Assembly: GCA_046291875.1 (NCBI GenBank)
Contig: JBKBSF010000017.1
Coordinates: 37,529-101,528 of the forward strand
Reading direction: 5' to 3'
Length of the DNA stretch: 64,000 nucleotides
From: SKVR01 sp046291875
GTDB taxonomy: Bacteria; Bacteroidota; Bacteroidia; Bacteroidales; UBA7960
Shown piece by piece: positions 19,044-28,542 of this stretch (position 1 is its first letter; each line of letters begins with the position of its first letter). Under the pieces are notes generated by a model that worked only from the letters and a program-made list of their open reading frames with translations, was not told the origin of the DNA and ran no database searches. The translations under genes were made by a program, and so were the position numbers.

Positions 19044-19591
19044 TTGGCGGAAAGAACCAACGCAAGCAGATCATCGCCCCTGCAAAATTACCTGTAAGGC
19101 CAACTACAGATATGGCCAAAGAGGCCCTTTTTAATATTCTGAACAACCATTTCGATTTTGAGCAGCTTCATGTGCTCGATCTTTTTGCCGGTACAGGTAA
19201 TATCTCTTACGAATTTGCATCGCGTGGGGCACAACAGATCATTGCCGTGGATATCAACCACCACTGCACCGGATTTATAAGAAAAACCGCTGAAGAACTG
19301 GGTTTCGACCAGCTGAAGGTGGTAAGGGCCGACAGTTTTCAATTCCTGGGCATCTGCAAGGTGAAATTTGATGTTGTTTTTGCCGATCCACCCTACGACC
19401 TTAAGGATATCGCCGAAATACCGCGCCGCGTTTTTGAAGCCTCTATTCTCAATCCCGGAGCCTGGCTTGTGCTGGAGCACGGCGAGCACATGAACCTTAC
19501 CCATCTGCCCTTTTTTGCCGAAAAACGTAAATATGGAAAAGTACATTTCAGCTTTTTCCACCAACCTGTGTCAGATGAAGATCAGCATTGA
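19034..19591 (+). CDS. rsmD: 16S rRNA (guanine(966)-N(2))-methyltransferase
   Basis: A 185-residue SAM-dependent methyltransferase of RsmD type. The N-terminal MRIIGGKNQRKQI and RPTTDMAKEALFNIL segments are family signatures; SAM motif I is VLDLFAGTG (47-55) and the catalytic motif IV is DPPY (118-121). It methylates G966 of 16S rRNA in the assembled small subunit. It overlaps both neighbours: the DUF3822 gene upstream and a GNAT gene downstream (17 bp). Confidence 0.93.
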   Translation: MRIIGGKNQRKQIIAPAKLPVRPTTDMAKEALFNILNNHFDFEQLHVLDLFAGTGNISYEFASRGAQQIIAVDINHHCTGFIRKTAEELGFDQLKVVRADSFQFLGICKVKFDVVFADPPYDLKDIAEIPRRVFEASILNPGAWLVLEHGEHMNLTHLPFFAEKRKYGKVHFSFFHQPVSDEDQH

Positions 19592-20027
19592 AAGAGCAGA
19601 CATTTCCTGCCTGGATACTATTGCCGGCTTTCAGGTGCAAATGGCCCGTGAAACAGAGAACCTCCACCTGGATCTGCCAACTGTGTTAAAAGGGGTGAGG
19701 CATATTTTTCAGAACCCTGGCACCGGTCATTACAAAATTGCGCTTCATGAAGGGAAAATTGCGGCATCGCTCCTGGTATTGTATGAGTGGAGCGACTGGC
19801 GCAACGGCAACGTTCTCTGGATCCATTCGGTATACGTGCTGCCACAATACCGTGGAAAAGGTATTTTTTCGCAAATGTATGCACAATTGAAAGAGGAGGT
19901 GCTGCAAACTTCCGCCCTGATAGGCCTGAGATTGTATGTAGACAAAACCAATGGCTCTGCCAGGAACGTATACCGCAAAATGGGTATGACCGATCAGCAT
20001 TACGATTTGTTCGAATGGATGCCTTAA
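19575..20027 (+). CDS. GNAT family N-acetyltransferase
   Basis: A 150-residue acetyltransferase. Motif A is present as YVLPQYRGKGIFSQMY, with the R/Q-x-x-G-x-G/A acetyl-CoA loop; DKTNGSARNVYRKMGM is motif B. I chose ATG at 19575, inside the end of rsmD, because family similarity begins there. Substrate unknown. It sits in the DUF3822-rsmD-GNAT-coaD cluster and was probably translated from a common mRNA. Confidence 0.82.
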   Translation: MKISIERADISCLDTIAGFQVQMARETENLHLDLPTVLKGVRHIFQNPGTGHYKIALHEGKIAASLLVLYEWSDWRNGNVLWIHSVYVLPQYRGKGIFSQMYAQLKEEVLQTSALIGLRLYVDKTNGSARNVYRKMGMTDQHYDLFEWMP

Positions 20028-20057
20028 ATGTTTTATTTTTGATCAAAAGTATACACC

Positions 20058-20516
20058 ATGAGCCGTATTGCTATATTTCCAGGATCTTTTGATCCCATTA
20101 CCAGAGGTCATGAATCTATCGTAAGAAGGGCTCTGCCTCTGTTTGATCAGATCATCATTGCCATTGGAGTGAATGCAGAGAAATCGGGATTCTTTCCGGT
20201 AGAAAAGCGTAAGGAATGGCTGGAAAAGGTTTTTGCCGACTGTCCGGCGGTCCGTGTAGATACCTACAGCGGTCTTACGGTAGAGTATTGCAAAAAAAAC
20301 AATGTCAATTTTATACTCAGAGGGTTGCGCACCTCTGCAGACTTTGAATTTGAACGCAGCATAGGACAGATCAACAAGCAGATGCATCCTCCCATCGAAA
20401 CCGTGTTTTTGCTTACTACCCCCGAGCATACCGCTCTGAATTCTTCCATCGTGCGCGACATCATTCGCAACAACGGCGATGCTACTCCTTTTGTGCCCGA
20501 TGGGATTGAATTCTGA
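20058..20516 (+). CDS. coaD: Pantetheine-phosphate adenylyltransferase
   Basis: A 152-residue enzyme of standard length for the penultimate step of coenzyme A synthesis (4'-phosphopantetheine + ATP to dephospho-CoA). GSFDPITRGH (9-18) is the nucleotidyltransferase T/HxGH motif, and the later SSIVRDI segment corresponds to the ISSTxVR motif in altered form. It starts 30 bp after the GNAT gene. Confidence 0.95.
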   Translation: MSRIAIFPGSFDPITRGHESIVRRALPLFDQIIIAIGVNAEKSGFFPVEKRKEWLEKVFADCPAVRVDTYSGLTVEYCKKNNVNFILRGLRTSADFEFERSIGQINKQMHPPIETVFLLTTPEHTALNSSIVRDIIRNNGDATPFVPDGIEF

Positions 20517-20597
20517 GGACCTCATCCTGGTGTCAGGTTAAAATATTCCGGAGTTTTTTCCGTTGCAGGATTGTTGTTTCATTCATTTGACAAAACC

Positions 20598-22016
20598 ATG
20601 CGGTATTTTTCCTTCTTTTTTCTTGTTTGTTTTTCCTCGATGGCATTTGGATCGGATTTTCAGATTCGCATTTCAGGCCGTTTCCCCGGAGCCGAAGGAC
20701 AACTGGTACGGCTTATGGAATACAACGATCTAATCTCTTTCAGAGAAAAGGAAGTGGCTGCCGCTCAGGTTGATGAGCAGGGGCATTTCAGTTTTACCTT
20801 TTCCCGTTTCCAGCCAAGGTTTATGTTTTTCAGGATCGATCATGCGCGCATGGGCTTTTTCGTGGAGCCCGGCAAGGATTACTTTTTTGAGTTTGATCCG
20901 GTGGCCTTTTTTCAGCTCGACGACTCCCGCAATCCTTACCTGGATCCGTGGTATTTCCGGTTTAACCTTTCAGGAACAGGTGCTGAGCTAAACCACCAGA
21001 TCGATGCTTTTGAAGATATGCTCAATGAATTTGTACTGGAGAATTTCCGGCTTATTCATTCAGGACGAAACCGAAACCTTCTGCTGGAGTTTCGCCAGCA
21101 AACCGACAGTTTTTTCGGGAAGATCGAAAATGAGTTTTTTCGCGAGTACTACGAGTACAAGTATGCTTACTACAACCGGATTGGCAGTGTGGAAAGAATT
21201 CCGGACCAGATGAGGCGCTATGTGCTGAACCGCCCGGTGTTGTATCATAACACCCAGTATATGAATTTCTTTCACGTGGCCTTTGACCAGTACCTGGTTT
21301 CGGGTTCCAGAAGTATAACCATCTGGGATCTTCGCCACACTATCAATGAGCTCAACAGCTACCATGCCCTGATGGATTCATTGGGTAAAGACACCTTGCT
21401 GCGCAATGAGGTGATCCGCGAGCTGGTTATGCTCAAAGGGCTTCAGGATCTGCACTCCAACCCCGACTACCGCCGATCGCATGTGGAAGATATTCTTTCT
21501 TATGTGGCTTACAACAGCAAATTTCCAGAGCACCGCACCATTGCAGAGAATATACTGTTTACCAAAAGGCACCTTGCCCCAGGACAGCCAGCTCCCTCTT
21601 TCAGTAGTAAAAATCAGCAGGGTGAATTGTTGAATATACCCGAAGACTTTAACGGGAAGTTTGTTTTCATTGGTTTCTGGGCTACCTGGTGCGAAACCTG
21701 TTTGCTGGAATTTGCCGCTCTGCAGCCCATCTATCAAAAACACAAAGACGATTTTGTTTTCATCCATATCTCAACCGACCGGCACAGAAACCGATATGAG
21801 GCCTTTGTGGCCGCAGGGGCAGTACCGGGCATACATCTGCATTACAACGGCGATTTTCGTATGCTCGACGCCTACCGGATCCGCAGTATGCCAACCTATG
21901 TGATTCTGGATGAACACGGCAGGGTACTGGATTATCCTGCCCGGCGCCCCAGCGACGGGCTGATGGTCTTTTTCGACTGGCTGATATTTCAAAAACAACG
22001 GCAAAGCCGACCCTGA
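20598..22016 (+). CDS. TlpA-like thioredoxin-fold protein (periplasmic thiol-disulfide oxidoreductase)
   Basis: A 472-residue protein with a signal peptide (about 1-18, MRYFSFFFLVCFSSMAFG), a 300-residue helical/beta N-terminal region seen in Bacteroidota TlpA relatives, and a C-terminal thioredoxin domain with the active site W-C365-E-T-C368. The TYV segment near the cis-proline position (SMPTYVIL) completes the fold. It probably reduces or isomerises disulfides on the outer side of the inner membrane. ATG at 20598 was preferred to a start nine codons upstream because it begins the signal peptide. Confidence 0.87.
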   Translation: MRYFSFFFLVCFSSMAFGSDFQIRISGRFPGAEGQLVRLMEYNDLISFREKEVAAAQVDEQGHFSFTFSRFQPRFMFFRIDHARMGFFVEPGKDYFFEFDPVAFFQLDDSRNPYLDPWYFRFNLSGTGAELNHQIDAFEDMLNEFVLENFRLIHSGRNRNLLLEFRQQTDSFFGKIENEFFREYYEYKYAYYNRIGSVERIPDQMRRYVLNRPVLYHNTQYMNFFHVAFDQYLVSGSRSITIWDLRHTINELNSYHALMDSLGKDTLLRNEVIRELVMLKGLQDLHSNPDYRRSHVEDILSYVAYNSKFPEHRTIAENILFTKRHLAPGQPAPSFSSKNQQGELLNIPEDFNGKFVFIGFWATWCETCLLEFAALQPIYQKHKDDFVFIHISTDRHRNRYEAFVAAGAVPGIHLHYNGDFRMLDAYRIRSMPTYVILDEHGRVLDYPARRPSDGLMVFFDWLIFQKQRQSRP

Positions 22017-22027
22017 CACCCCGATAG

Positions 22028-22648
22028 CTATCCCAGCTTATTTCTCTGAAAATACTCTACCAGATGCCTGATAGAGAGAAAGGCATTGTGGAGCACAAAT
22101 GAGGGTACCGGCATAGCAATCCAGCGCACATCGGTGATCCCTTCCTGGGTCTGAGGGATGAGTTTCCTGGTTGTTGGGGCAGACATATGAAACCAGAAAC
22201 TTTGTTTTATAGCAAACTGATGCTCGTCGAGGGGATACAGATGCCATGTGGAAGGGAGGGTTGCCAGAATTTTTAAACCAGATACACCACACTCCTCTTC
22301 AACTTCGCGCAAAGCGGTTTGTTCCATGTTTTCCTTGCCTTCAGGCTTGCCTTTGGGCAGATCCCACTTTTGGTTCCTGAAAATGAAAAGTATCTCCTTG
22401 TCGGGGTTCTGCACCAGTCCGCCTGCAGCAGGAATGTATAACAATAGCTTGCAAAGGGTTGACAGACTGTTTTCGGGAGAGGGAGTGCAGATATGCAGCG
22501 TTCTTTTTTCACCTTGCGGATCAAGGCTCCGCAAAAAGTTCTGAAGTCCGTTGGATACGATTCCATCAAAAGTGTAGTTCTCAGGTCCGGAACAGGCTGT
22601 TGCTGAAGAGAAAACCAAAGTAATATTCCCGAAAAAAATTCTTAGCAT
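22028..22648 (-). CDS. Nudix hydrolase
   Basis: A 206-residue protein with the Nudix box GKPEGKEN...REVEEECGV (G-x5-E-x7-REVEEE-x-G), which binds the metal-pyrophosphate of NDP-X substrates. The short N-terminal MLRIFFGNITLVF strand is typical of a Bacteroidota Nudix subgroup with an extra N-terminal domain. ATG at 22648 was chosen over an upstream GTG. The substrate cannot be inferred. It is divergent from pyrE and convergent with the TlpA-like gene. Confidence 0.87.
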   Translation of the reverse strand: MLRIFFGNITLVFSSATACSGPENYTFDGIVSNGLQNFLRSLDPQGEKRTLHICTPSPENSLSTLCKLLLYIPAAGGLVQNPDKEILFIFRNQKWDLPKGKPEGKENMEQTALREVEEECGVSGLKILATLPSTWHLYPLDEHQFAIKQSFWFHMSAPTTRKLIPQTQEGITDVRWIAMPVPSFVLHNAFLSIRHLVEYFQRNKLG

Positions 22649-22775
22649 ACCATCAGTTATTTGTCTTGTAAAGGTAAGCACGGGTGCACATACCTGGAGT
22701 GGGTTTTGTTTAAAATTACGTTAATTCCAAGAGGTGGTTGGTAATCTTTTAGGCCTTTTTTTAACAAAAAATCCG

Positions 22776-22783
22776 TACGTTTG
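22776..22783 (+). promoter_or_regulatory. pyrE promoter -7 box
   Basis: TACGTTTG matches the Bacteroidota TAnnTTTG consensus, 50 bp before the pyrE start. A T-rich stretch lies at the -33 distance but not an exact TTTG. Confidence 0.5.
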
Positions 22784-22833
22784 CCGGCTGAAAGATTTCT
22801 TTCTTTGCAACAAACCAGGAAATACAAACTTCT

Positions 22834-23475
22834 ATGGCAGAAACCAAAAATACAGCCCAGCAGGTTGCTGCGCATCTGCTTAATATCCAGGCAGTAAAAC
22901 TCAATACCCGCGAGCCATTCACATGGGCTTCCGGGCTCAGGTCGCCCATCTATTGCGATAATCGACGCATTTTATCTTACCCGCAGGCACGCGATTACGT
23001 GAGGGATGCATTGGTTGCCAAGGTGAAAGAGCACTTTCCGCAAGCAGAGTATATAGCCGGAGTGGCTACAGGTGCCATTGCACATGGTGTACTGGTGGCA
23101 CAGCAAATGGAGCTGCCCTTTGTTTACGTTCGCAGCGCCGGAAAAGGGCATGGCCTGGGCAATCAGATCGAAGGAGAATTGCCCCCAGCAAAAAAAGTTG
23201 TGGTGATAGAAGATCTGGTATCAACCGGGCAAAGCAGTCTTTCTGCTGTGGATGCCCTTATCAATGCCAAAGCAGAAGTTTTGGGTATGGTGGCCATTTT
23301 TACCTATGGACTGGATCAGGCTGCCGAAAACATGCAGTCGGCCCAATGCCCCCTCTTTACCCTCACCGACTTCAATACGCTGGTACAAGAGGCCGTTAAT
23401 GCAGGATTTCTGCATCACAGCAGCCTCGAAACCCTTGAAAAATGGCGCGAGGATCCGCAGGCATGGGGCCGATAG
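22834..23475 (+). CDS. pyrE: Orotate phosphoribosyltransferase
   Basis: A 213-residue enzyme that joins orotate to PRPP to make OMP in pyrimidine synthesis. The PRPP-binding motif VVVIEDLVSTGQSS is clear, and the SRS-like KGHGLGNQIEG loop carries the catalytic lysine region. Length is normal. It is followed 73 bp later by an SRPBCC gene on the same strand. Confidence 0.95.
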   Translation: MAETKNTAQQVAAHLLNIQAVKLNTREPFTWASGLRSPIYCDNRRILSYPQARDYVRDALVAKVKEHFPQAEYIAGVATGAIAHGVLVAQQMELPFVYVRSAGKGHGLGNQIEGELPPAKKVVVIEDLVSTGQSSLSAVDALINAKAEVLGMVAIFTYGLDQAAENMQSAQCPLFTLTDFNTLVQEAVNAGFLHHSSLETLEKWREDPQAWGR

Positions 23476-23548
23476 ACCTCCCTTTTCTCCCTATCATTGT
23501 TAATAACCTTCATGAGAGTTTTTTCTCTCTGTTCCACAATCCATAATC

Positions 23549-23953
23549 ATGACCGAATTTAAAAGCGAGCGTGTAGAGCTGGGGGTGCCCCGATCTGCCG
23601 TATTTGAGTTTCTTTCCGATTTTACCAATTTTGAAAACCTCATGCCCCCCCAGATCAAAAACTGGAAAGCAGATAAAGATCATTGCTCTTTTACCATAGA
23701 AGGGTTGGCCGATCTGTCTATGCGTATTGCCTCCAGGACAGGGCAAAGCAATGTACATATCGTGGCCGATGGCAAAAACCCCATCGACTATACGCTGGAT
23801 TGCTTCTTATTTGAGGGGGGAGATGCCCGATCGGGAGCCGAACTGGTATTCAATGCCGATCTCAATCCTTTCCTCAAGGCAATGGCCTCGCGACCTCTGC
23901 AAAACTTTGTGGATATGCTTGCTGAAAGGTTGCAACAGCATTTTTCTGCCTGA
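23549..23953 (+). CDS. SRPBCC family (START-like) protein
   Basis: A 134-residue protein with the helix-grip fold pattern: a beta strand, the PRSAVFEFLSDFTNFENLMP helix region, six further strands and a long C-terminal helix (RPLQNFVDMLAERLQQHF). Such proteins bind hydrophobic ligands or polyketides; no ligand can be assigned. It is commonly seen next to pyrE in Bacteroidota. It is convergent with birA (19 bp apart). Confidence 0.8.
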   Translation: MTEFKSERVELGVPRSAVFEFLSDFTNFENLMPPQIKNWKADKDHCSFTIEGLADLSMRIASRTGQSNVHIVADGKNPIDYTLDCFLFEGGDARSGAELVFNADLNPFLKAMASRPLQNFVDMLAERLQQHFSA

Positions 23954-23972
23954 CCCGGCCCGAAAAAGCTAC

Positions 23973-24716
23973 TCACAATACAAACCGGACTTCCTTGAAG
24001 TCAAACATGTGCAGGCTTTGATCTTCTCTTCGGATTACAAGCCTGCCATAGGTATCGGTGGTTTCGATTTTTCCGCGGAATATTTTTCCCTGGCTCTCGT
24101 AGGTTGACCAGGTGTTGAGCCGGTAAAGTTTCTGATGATAGCTCTGCTCCAGCAGTTGGGTTTGGTTGTTTTGGAGTAGTTCATAGCCTGATAGGATGTT
24201 TTGGTTAAGCACCTCCAGGCAGTGGTCTGTGGAAATTTCCTTCTGGCATATCTGAGCCAGCGAAACGGGGTTGGGGGCATCGGAGAGGAAGTGTAGCTGG
24301 TTTACGTTGAGCCCTATCCCTGCAAAACACTCGCGAATGGTTTCTCCCAGAATGGTATTCTCCACCAATATGCCTGCTATCTTCTGATCTTTGTAGTACA
24401 CATCGTTGGGCCATTTGATGGATACCGGGCTATGTTCGCCTGTGAAAAACACCACCGTTTCATAAACCGCCAAAGACAACACCATGGTGATGGCAAACTG
24501 CCTGGAGGGATACAAAAATCCGGGTTTCAGCACCCACGTTGCTGTGATGTTTTTGCCGGGTTCACTCTCCCAGGTATTGGTTCCATACCCCCTGCCAGCC
24601 GATTGGTCAAGGGCCTGAATGATGGTGCCATGCTCGATCGCCTGAGACCTGATTAGCTCTTTGGCTGTGTTGTTGGTAGAACCAGCAACCGGAAACACTA
24701 TTCGGTGGAGTTGCAT
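23973..24716 (-). CDS. birA: Biotin--[acetyl-CoA-carboxylase] ligase, monofunctional
   Basis: A 247-residue biotin protein ligase that charges biotin with ATP and attaches it to the carboxyl carrier protein. GRGYGTNTWES is the biotinyl-AMP loop (family GRGRxxxxW, the third residue matching and the fourth changed to Y), KWPNDVYYKDQKIAGILVE the substrate lysine region. It lacks the N-terminal helix-turn-helix of the E. coli repressor form. I chose ATG at 24716 (MQLHRIVFP); an upstream in-frame start would add an unlikely hydrophobic leader. Confidence 0.92.
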   Translation of the reverse strand: MQLHRIVFPVAGSTNNTAKELIRSQAIEHGTIIQALDQSAGRGYGTNTWESEPGKNITATWVLKPGFLYPSRQFAITMVLSLAVYETVVFFTGEHSPVSIKWPNDVYYKDQKIAGILVENTILGETIRECFAGIGLNVNQLHFLSDAPNPVSLAQICQKEISTDHCLEVLNQNILSGYELLQNNQTQLLEQSYHQKLYRLNTWSTYESQGKIFRGKIETTDTYGRLVIRREDQSLHMFDFKEVRFVL

Positions 24717-25018
24717 AAGCAAAAACAGGGTTGATGGAAAACAATATAAGACCTGGTGCCAAAAGCCCTGGGATAAACCAAACTTCGTGTTGCACAACCT
24801 TTTATTTATGGGCCAGCCACTGCTGTGGACCCAACAACAGCGGGCAGGAGCTTAAAAAAGCTTAAACACATTTTGATTTGGTTGCGAAGGGCTGAAAGTC
24901 ATTAAAAATAGTTACCTTTGTAAGATGCAAAATTGCTTTAAATTCAGCAAAAAAGCTATCAAAAAGTACAGTAAAAAAATATCATATCAACACCTAAAGT
25001 CTGACAAATAGTTTTTGC
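24717..25018. other. 302 bp divergent intergenic region between birA and rsfS
   Basis: It holds the rsfS -7 box at 24913-24920 and an A/T-rich leader. I see no convincing small ORF, RNA gene or terminator. Confidence 0.6.
24913..24920 (+). promoter_or_regulatory. rsfS promoter -7 box
   Basis: TACCTTTG matches TAnnTTTG and lies about 100 bp before the rsfS start, implying a long leader. This may drive the rsfS-ftsH-LUD-cdsA cluster. Confidence 0.45.
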
Positions 25019-25411
25019 ATGGTTAATGAAAAAACCCTTACCTCGGCCGAAGTTTTGGCAGAAGAAGTGATAAGAGGAATTCTGGAGAAGAAAGGATTGG
25101 AAATCAGCCGCCTGAATCTGGGCAAGATTCACAGCACCGTTTGCGATTATTTTATTATCTGCCATGGCACCAGCAGTACACACGTGGGAGCCATTGCCGA
25201 TTCCGTTGAGGAGCAGGTAAGCAAAACCACCGGATTGAAACCTCGTCGCAAGGAAGGTTTTTTGAATGCCGAATGGATATTACTCGATTACCTCGATGTG
25301 GTAGTGCATGTCTTTCAGGAAGAGGTGCGCCATTTTTACAGGCTGGAGGAGCTTTGGGCTGATGCTCCCATCGAAAGGATCAGCGATGAAGATCCTGAAT
25401 ACAATTTTTAA
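25019..25411 (+). CDS. rsfS: Ribosome silencing factor
   Basis: A 130-residue RsfS/YbeB protein. Signatures are LDISRLN-like ISRLNLGKIHSTVCDYFIICHGTSSTHVGAIAD and the C-terminal WILLDYLDVVVHVFQEEVRHFYRLEELW. It binds uL14 on the large subunit and blocks subunit joining in starvation. It begins the rsfS-ftsH cluster. Confidence 0.95.
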   Translation: MVNEKTLTSAEVLAEEVIRGILEKKGLEISRLNLGKIHSTVCDYFIICHGTSSTHVGAIADSVEEQVSKTTGLKPRRKEGFLNAEWILLDYLDVVVHVFQEEVRHFYRLEELWADAPIERISDEDPEYNF

Positions 25412-25534
25412 GAAGCAGTAAATCATAACAAAATAAACAATTTGCCCTCCCTTTGCATTGTGGTATAGTGCTGCTATGAATTTTGGTTTCTGAAGCAGCG
25501 GTTTACGGCAAAAGAAAATTTAACCGAATAGAGA

Positions 25535-27640
25535 ATGAACACTGAAGAACAAAACAAGAAACCCGAAAACGGAAATGCCGGTAATGCTGGCCCAGGTAAT
25601 GGCAAAAAGCCTCAAGCCAACGGCAGCAAGAAGCCTCCGTTTAATTTTTACTGGATCTATGCCATCCTGGCGGTCCTGTTTATAGCCCTGCAGTTTGTAA
25701 ACATGGGTGGATCATCCATTGAGATCTCTCAGCAGCGTTTTGAAAACCAGATGTTGCGCAGCGGCGATGTGGAGAAAATTATTGTGGTGAACCGCGAATT
25801 GGTGGAAGTGTTTATCCGGCAAGACCGGATCGACAGATACGACGACCTTCGGGAGAAAAGCAAAACCGAAGGACCTCACTTTACCTTCAAGATCGGCTCG
25901 GTAGATAATTTTGAGAAAATGGTGCGCGATGCTCAGGAGGAAGTGGCTGCAGATAATCGCATACCTGTTTTTTATGAACAACGCAAAGACTGGAGCAGCG
26001 ATATCTTAAGCTGGCTTTTGCCCATTGGTTTGCTCATTGTGTTCTGGATCTTTATTATGCGGCGCATGGCTGGCGGTGCTGGTGGCGGACAGATCTTTAA
26101 CATCGGAAAATCCAAAGCCCAGGTTTTTGACAAGGATACAAGGGTAAATGTCAACTTCAACCATGTGGCCGGGCTCGATGAAGCCAAAATCGAACTCATG
26201 GAGATCGTAGACTTTCTTAAGAACCCCAAAAAATATACTGACCTGGGTGGACAGATCCCCAAAGGAGCCCTGCTGGTAGGCCCTCCCGGAACAGGAAAAA
26301 CACTCCTTGCCAAAGCAGTGGCAGGCGAAGCCCAGGTGCCCTTCTTCTCTCTGAGCGGCTCCGATTTCGTGGAGATGTTTGTGGGGGTGGGTGCCTCAAG
26401 GGTGCGCGACCTGTTCAAACAAGCCAAAGAAAAAGCACCCTGTATCATTTTTATCGATGAGATTGACGCCATCGGACGTGCCCGTGGCAAAAACCCCATG
26501 ACCGGTGCCAACGATGAACGAGAGAATACCCTCAACCAGTTGCTTACCGAAATGGACGGCTTTGGTACCAACGTGGGTGTGATTATACTGGCGGCTACCA
26601 ACCGTGCCGATATCCTTGACCGTGCGCTGATGCGTGCCGGACGATTCGATCGCCAGATACAGGTGGAAATGCCCGACCTGGAAGAGAGAAAAGCAATTTT
26701 TAAAGTGCACATGAAGCCCCTTAAGCTTTCTGAAGAGGTGAAAGCCGACTTCATGGCACGCCAAACCCCTGGTTTCTCTGGTGCCGACATTGCCAATGTG
26801 TGTAACGAAGCTGCCCTGATTGCAGCACGCCGCAATAAAAAAGTAATTGAAAAGCAAGATTTCCTGGATGCCGTAGACCGTATCATCGGTGGATTGGAGA
26901 AAAGGAACAAGATCATCTCTCCGCTGGAGAAAAAGGTGATTGCGTTCCACGAATCGGGCCATGCAGCTACCAGCTGGTTGCTCGAACATGCTCATCCGCT
27001 GGTAAAGGTTACCATTGTGCCTCGCGGCAAAGCCCTGGGTGCAGCCTGGTACCTGCCCGAAGAAAGGCAGATCACTACCTACGAGCAGTTGTTCGACGAA
27101 ATTACCAGTGCCCTGGGTGGCAGAGCTGCCGAAGATATCATCTTCAACAAAGTATCAACCGGTGCTCTCAACGACCTGGAAAAAGTTACCAAACAGGCCT
27201 ATGCCATGGTGGTTTATTTTGGGCTCAACAAGAAACTTGGCAATATTTCGTATTACGATTCCAGTGGTCAAAGCGAATACGCATTCTCCAAGCCCTATTC
27301 GGAGAAAACTGCAGAAATCATTGATCAGGAAGTAAGCGCCTTGCTGGAATCTGCCTACCAGCGTGCCAAGGATATTCTCATGGAAAACCGTGATAAACTT
27401 GAGCAATTGGCCAATCTTCTCCTGGAGAAGGAAGTGATTTTCCGTGAAGACCTGGAAAGCATTTTCGGTAAGCGACCCTTTGCAGATTTGCATATCCATA
27501 CCGATGGGAGTGAGCAAAATGCAGAAGAGCCCCAGGGAGAATCTTCAACCGTAAAGCCCATTGTTGCTGAAGAGGATCAGAATCTTGCTCCGGCAGCCCA
27601 GGACGACAACAAGCAGGAAGAGGCCGGCACACAGGCTTGA
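25535..27640 (+). CDS. ftsH: ATP-dependent zinc metalloprotease FtsH
   Basis: A 701-residue membrane AAA+ protease. Two transmembrane helices (about 36-57 and 157-178) flank a periplasmic domain. The AAA module has Walker A GPPGTGKT (249-256), Walker B FIDEID and the SRH. The zinc site is H472-E-S-G-H476, with the third ligand in the following peptidase helices. It degrades misassembled membrane proteins and some soluble regulators. An N-terminal N/G/K/P-rich tail and an acidic, Q/E-rich C-terminal tail extend beyond the core. Confidence 0.97.
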   Translation: MNTEEQNKKPENGNAGNAGPGNGKKPQANGSKKPPFNFYWIYAILAVLFIALQFVNMGGSSIEISQQRFENQMLRSGDVEKIIVVNRELVEVFIRQDRIDRYDDLREKSKTEGPHFTFKIGSVDNFEKMVRDAQEEVAADNRIPVFYEQRKDWSSDILSWLLPIGLLIVFWIFIMRRMAGGAGGGQIFNIGKSKAQVFDKDTRVNVNFNHVAGLDEAKIELMEIVDFLKNPKKYTDLGGQIPKGALLVGPPGTGKTLLAKAVAGEAQVPFFSLSGSDFVEMFVGVGASRVRDLFKQAKEKAPCIIFIDEIDAIGRARGKNPMTGANDERENTLNQLLTEMDGFGTNVGVIILAATNRADILDRALMRAGRFDRQIQVEMPDLEERKAIFKVHMKPLKLSEEVKADFMARQTPGFSGADIANVCNEAALIAARRNKKVIEKQDFLDAVDRIIGGLEKRNKIISPLEKKVIAFHESGHAATSWLLEHAHPLVKVTIVPRGKALGAAWYLPEERQITTYEQLFDEITSALGGRAAEDIIFNKVSTGALNDLEKVTKQAYAMVVYFGLNKKLGNISYYDSSGQSEYAFSKPYSEKTAEIIDQEVSALLESAYQRAKDILMENRDKLEQLANLLLEKEVIFREDLESIFGKRPFADLHIHTDGSEQNAEEPQGESSTVKPIVAEEDQNLAPAAQDDNKQEEAGTQA

Positions 27641-27664
27641 TGCGCTCTTTTACCAGGCATTATC

Positions 27665-28324
27665 ATGGAAGAAAGCACAACTAGGGAAAAAGTTCTCAAA
27701 GCCATTCGCGATGCATTGGTTAATCCTATGGATTCTCCCTTTTTTCAGGAAGATTATTCCCAAAAGATCTATGCAGCACCCGAAACAGAATATCCCGAAG
27801 TAGCTTTTGCTGAGGCTTTTGCCAGGGTAGGAGGTAACTTTGTGTACTGTGCCGATGAGCAGGAATTTGCCCTGAATATCAAAGAACTCCTGCTTGGCAA
27901 AGGATCTGAGCAGATACACTGCTACGAGAGCTCTTTGCAGTCGCTGTTGAACCAACATGGTATCTTTTGTATCAATGCTCCTGAAGAATTTAAGGAATGT
28001 GTTGCAGGTATCACCAGTTGTGAGTATCTGATTGCCCGCCTTGGCAGTATCATGGTGAGCAGTCGCCAGCCTTCCGGCCGCAAAGGTTTTATTATACCCG
28101 AAGTGCATTGTGTGGTAGCCTGGCGCAATCAACTGGTGAGTGATCTGAAAGATGCCTTGGAAGGGATCCGCAAGCGATACACCACATTGCCCTCCATGAT
28201 TACTACCATTACCGGTCCCAGCCGTACAGCAGATATAGAAAAAACGCTCGTAATGGGTGCCCACGGCCCCAAAGAGTTGTTTGTGTTTTTTATTGATCAG
28301 GAAGCCGAATTGGAAAAAAAATAG
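27665..28324 (+). CDS. LUD domain protein (LutC-like)
   Basis: A 219-residue protein with the LUD fold. The C-terminal GPSRTADIEKTLVMGAHGPKEL is the family hallmark. In LutC the domain belongs to lactate dehydrogenase complexes, but no lutA or lutB is present here. Position between ftsH and cdsA is a recurring Bacteroidota arrangement, so its role may be unrelated to lactate. ATG at 27665 starts 24 bp after ftsH. Confidence 0.85.
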   Translation: MEESTTREKVLKAIRDALVNPMDSPFFQEDYSQKIYAAPETEYPEVAFAEAFARVGGNFVYCADEQEFALNIKELLLGKGSEQIHCYESSLQSLLNQHGIFCINAPEEFKECVAGITSCEYLIARLGSIMVSSRQPSGRKGFIIPEVHCVVAWRNQLVSDLKDALEGIRKRYTTLPSMITTITGPSRTADIEKTLVMGAHGPKELFVFFIDQEAELEKK

Positions 28325-28338
28325 CATCTTTGCCCATT

Positions 28339-28542
28339 ATGAACCAAAATTGGCTGTGTATTTATACTACCCAGCAGGAGTATAAAGCGGAAATCGTAAA
28401 AGGGGTACTTGAAAATGAGGGGATTAAATGCTTTTCCCTCAGCAAGAAGGACTATGCCTATGCCTTTGGCGAAATAGAGCTTTATGTCAGCCCTGACGAT
28501 GTATTGCCGGCCAAGAGAATAATAGAGAGGGAAAAGCTTTGA
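28339..28542 (+). CDS. DUF2007 domain small protein
   Basis: A 67-residue protein fitting the DUF2007 family (signal-transducing PII-like ferredoxin-like fold) by its IYTTQQEYKAEIVKGVLENEGI start and the LYVSPDDVLPAKRII end. Function unknown. ATG at 28339 is preferred to a TTG three codons upstream. Its stop codon TGA overlaps the TTG start of cdsA (TTGA, 28539-28542), so the two are translationally coupled. Confidence 0.82.
   Translation: MNQNWLCIYTTQQEYKAEIVKGVLENEGIKCFSLSKKDYAYAFGEIELYVSPDDVLPAKRIIEREKL

Noticed and set aside
25972..26916. 314-codon frame antisense to ftsH
   Set aside because: It lies opposite the AAA domain coding sequence; composition (S, R, P rich) is typical of a shadow frame.
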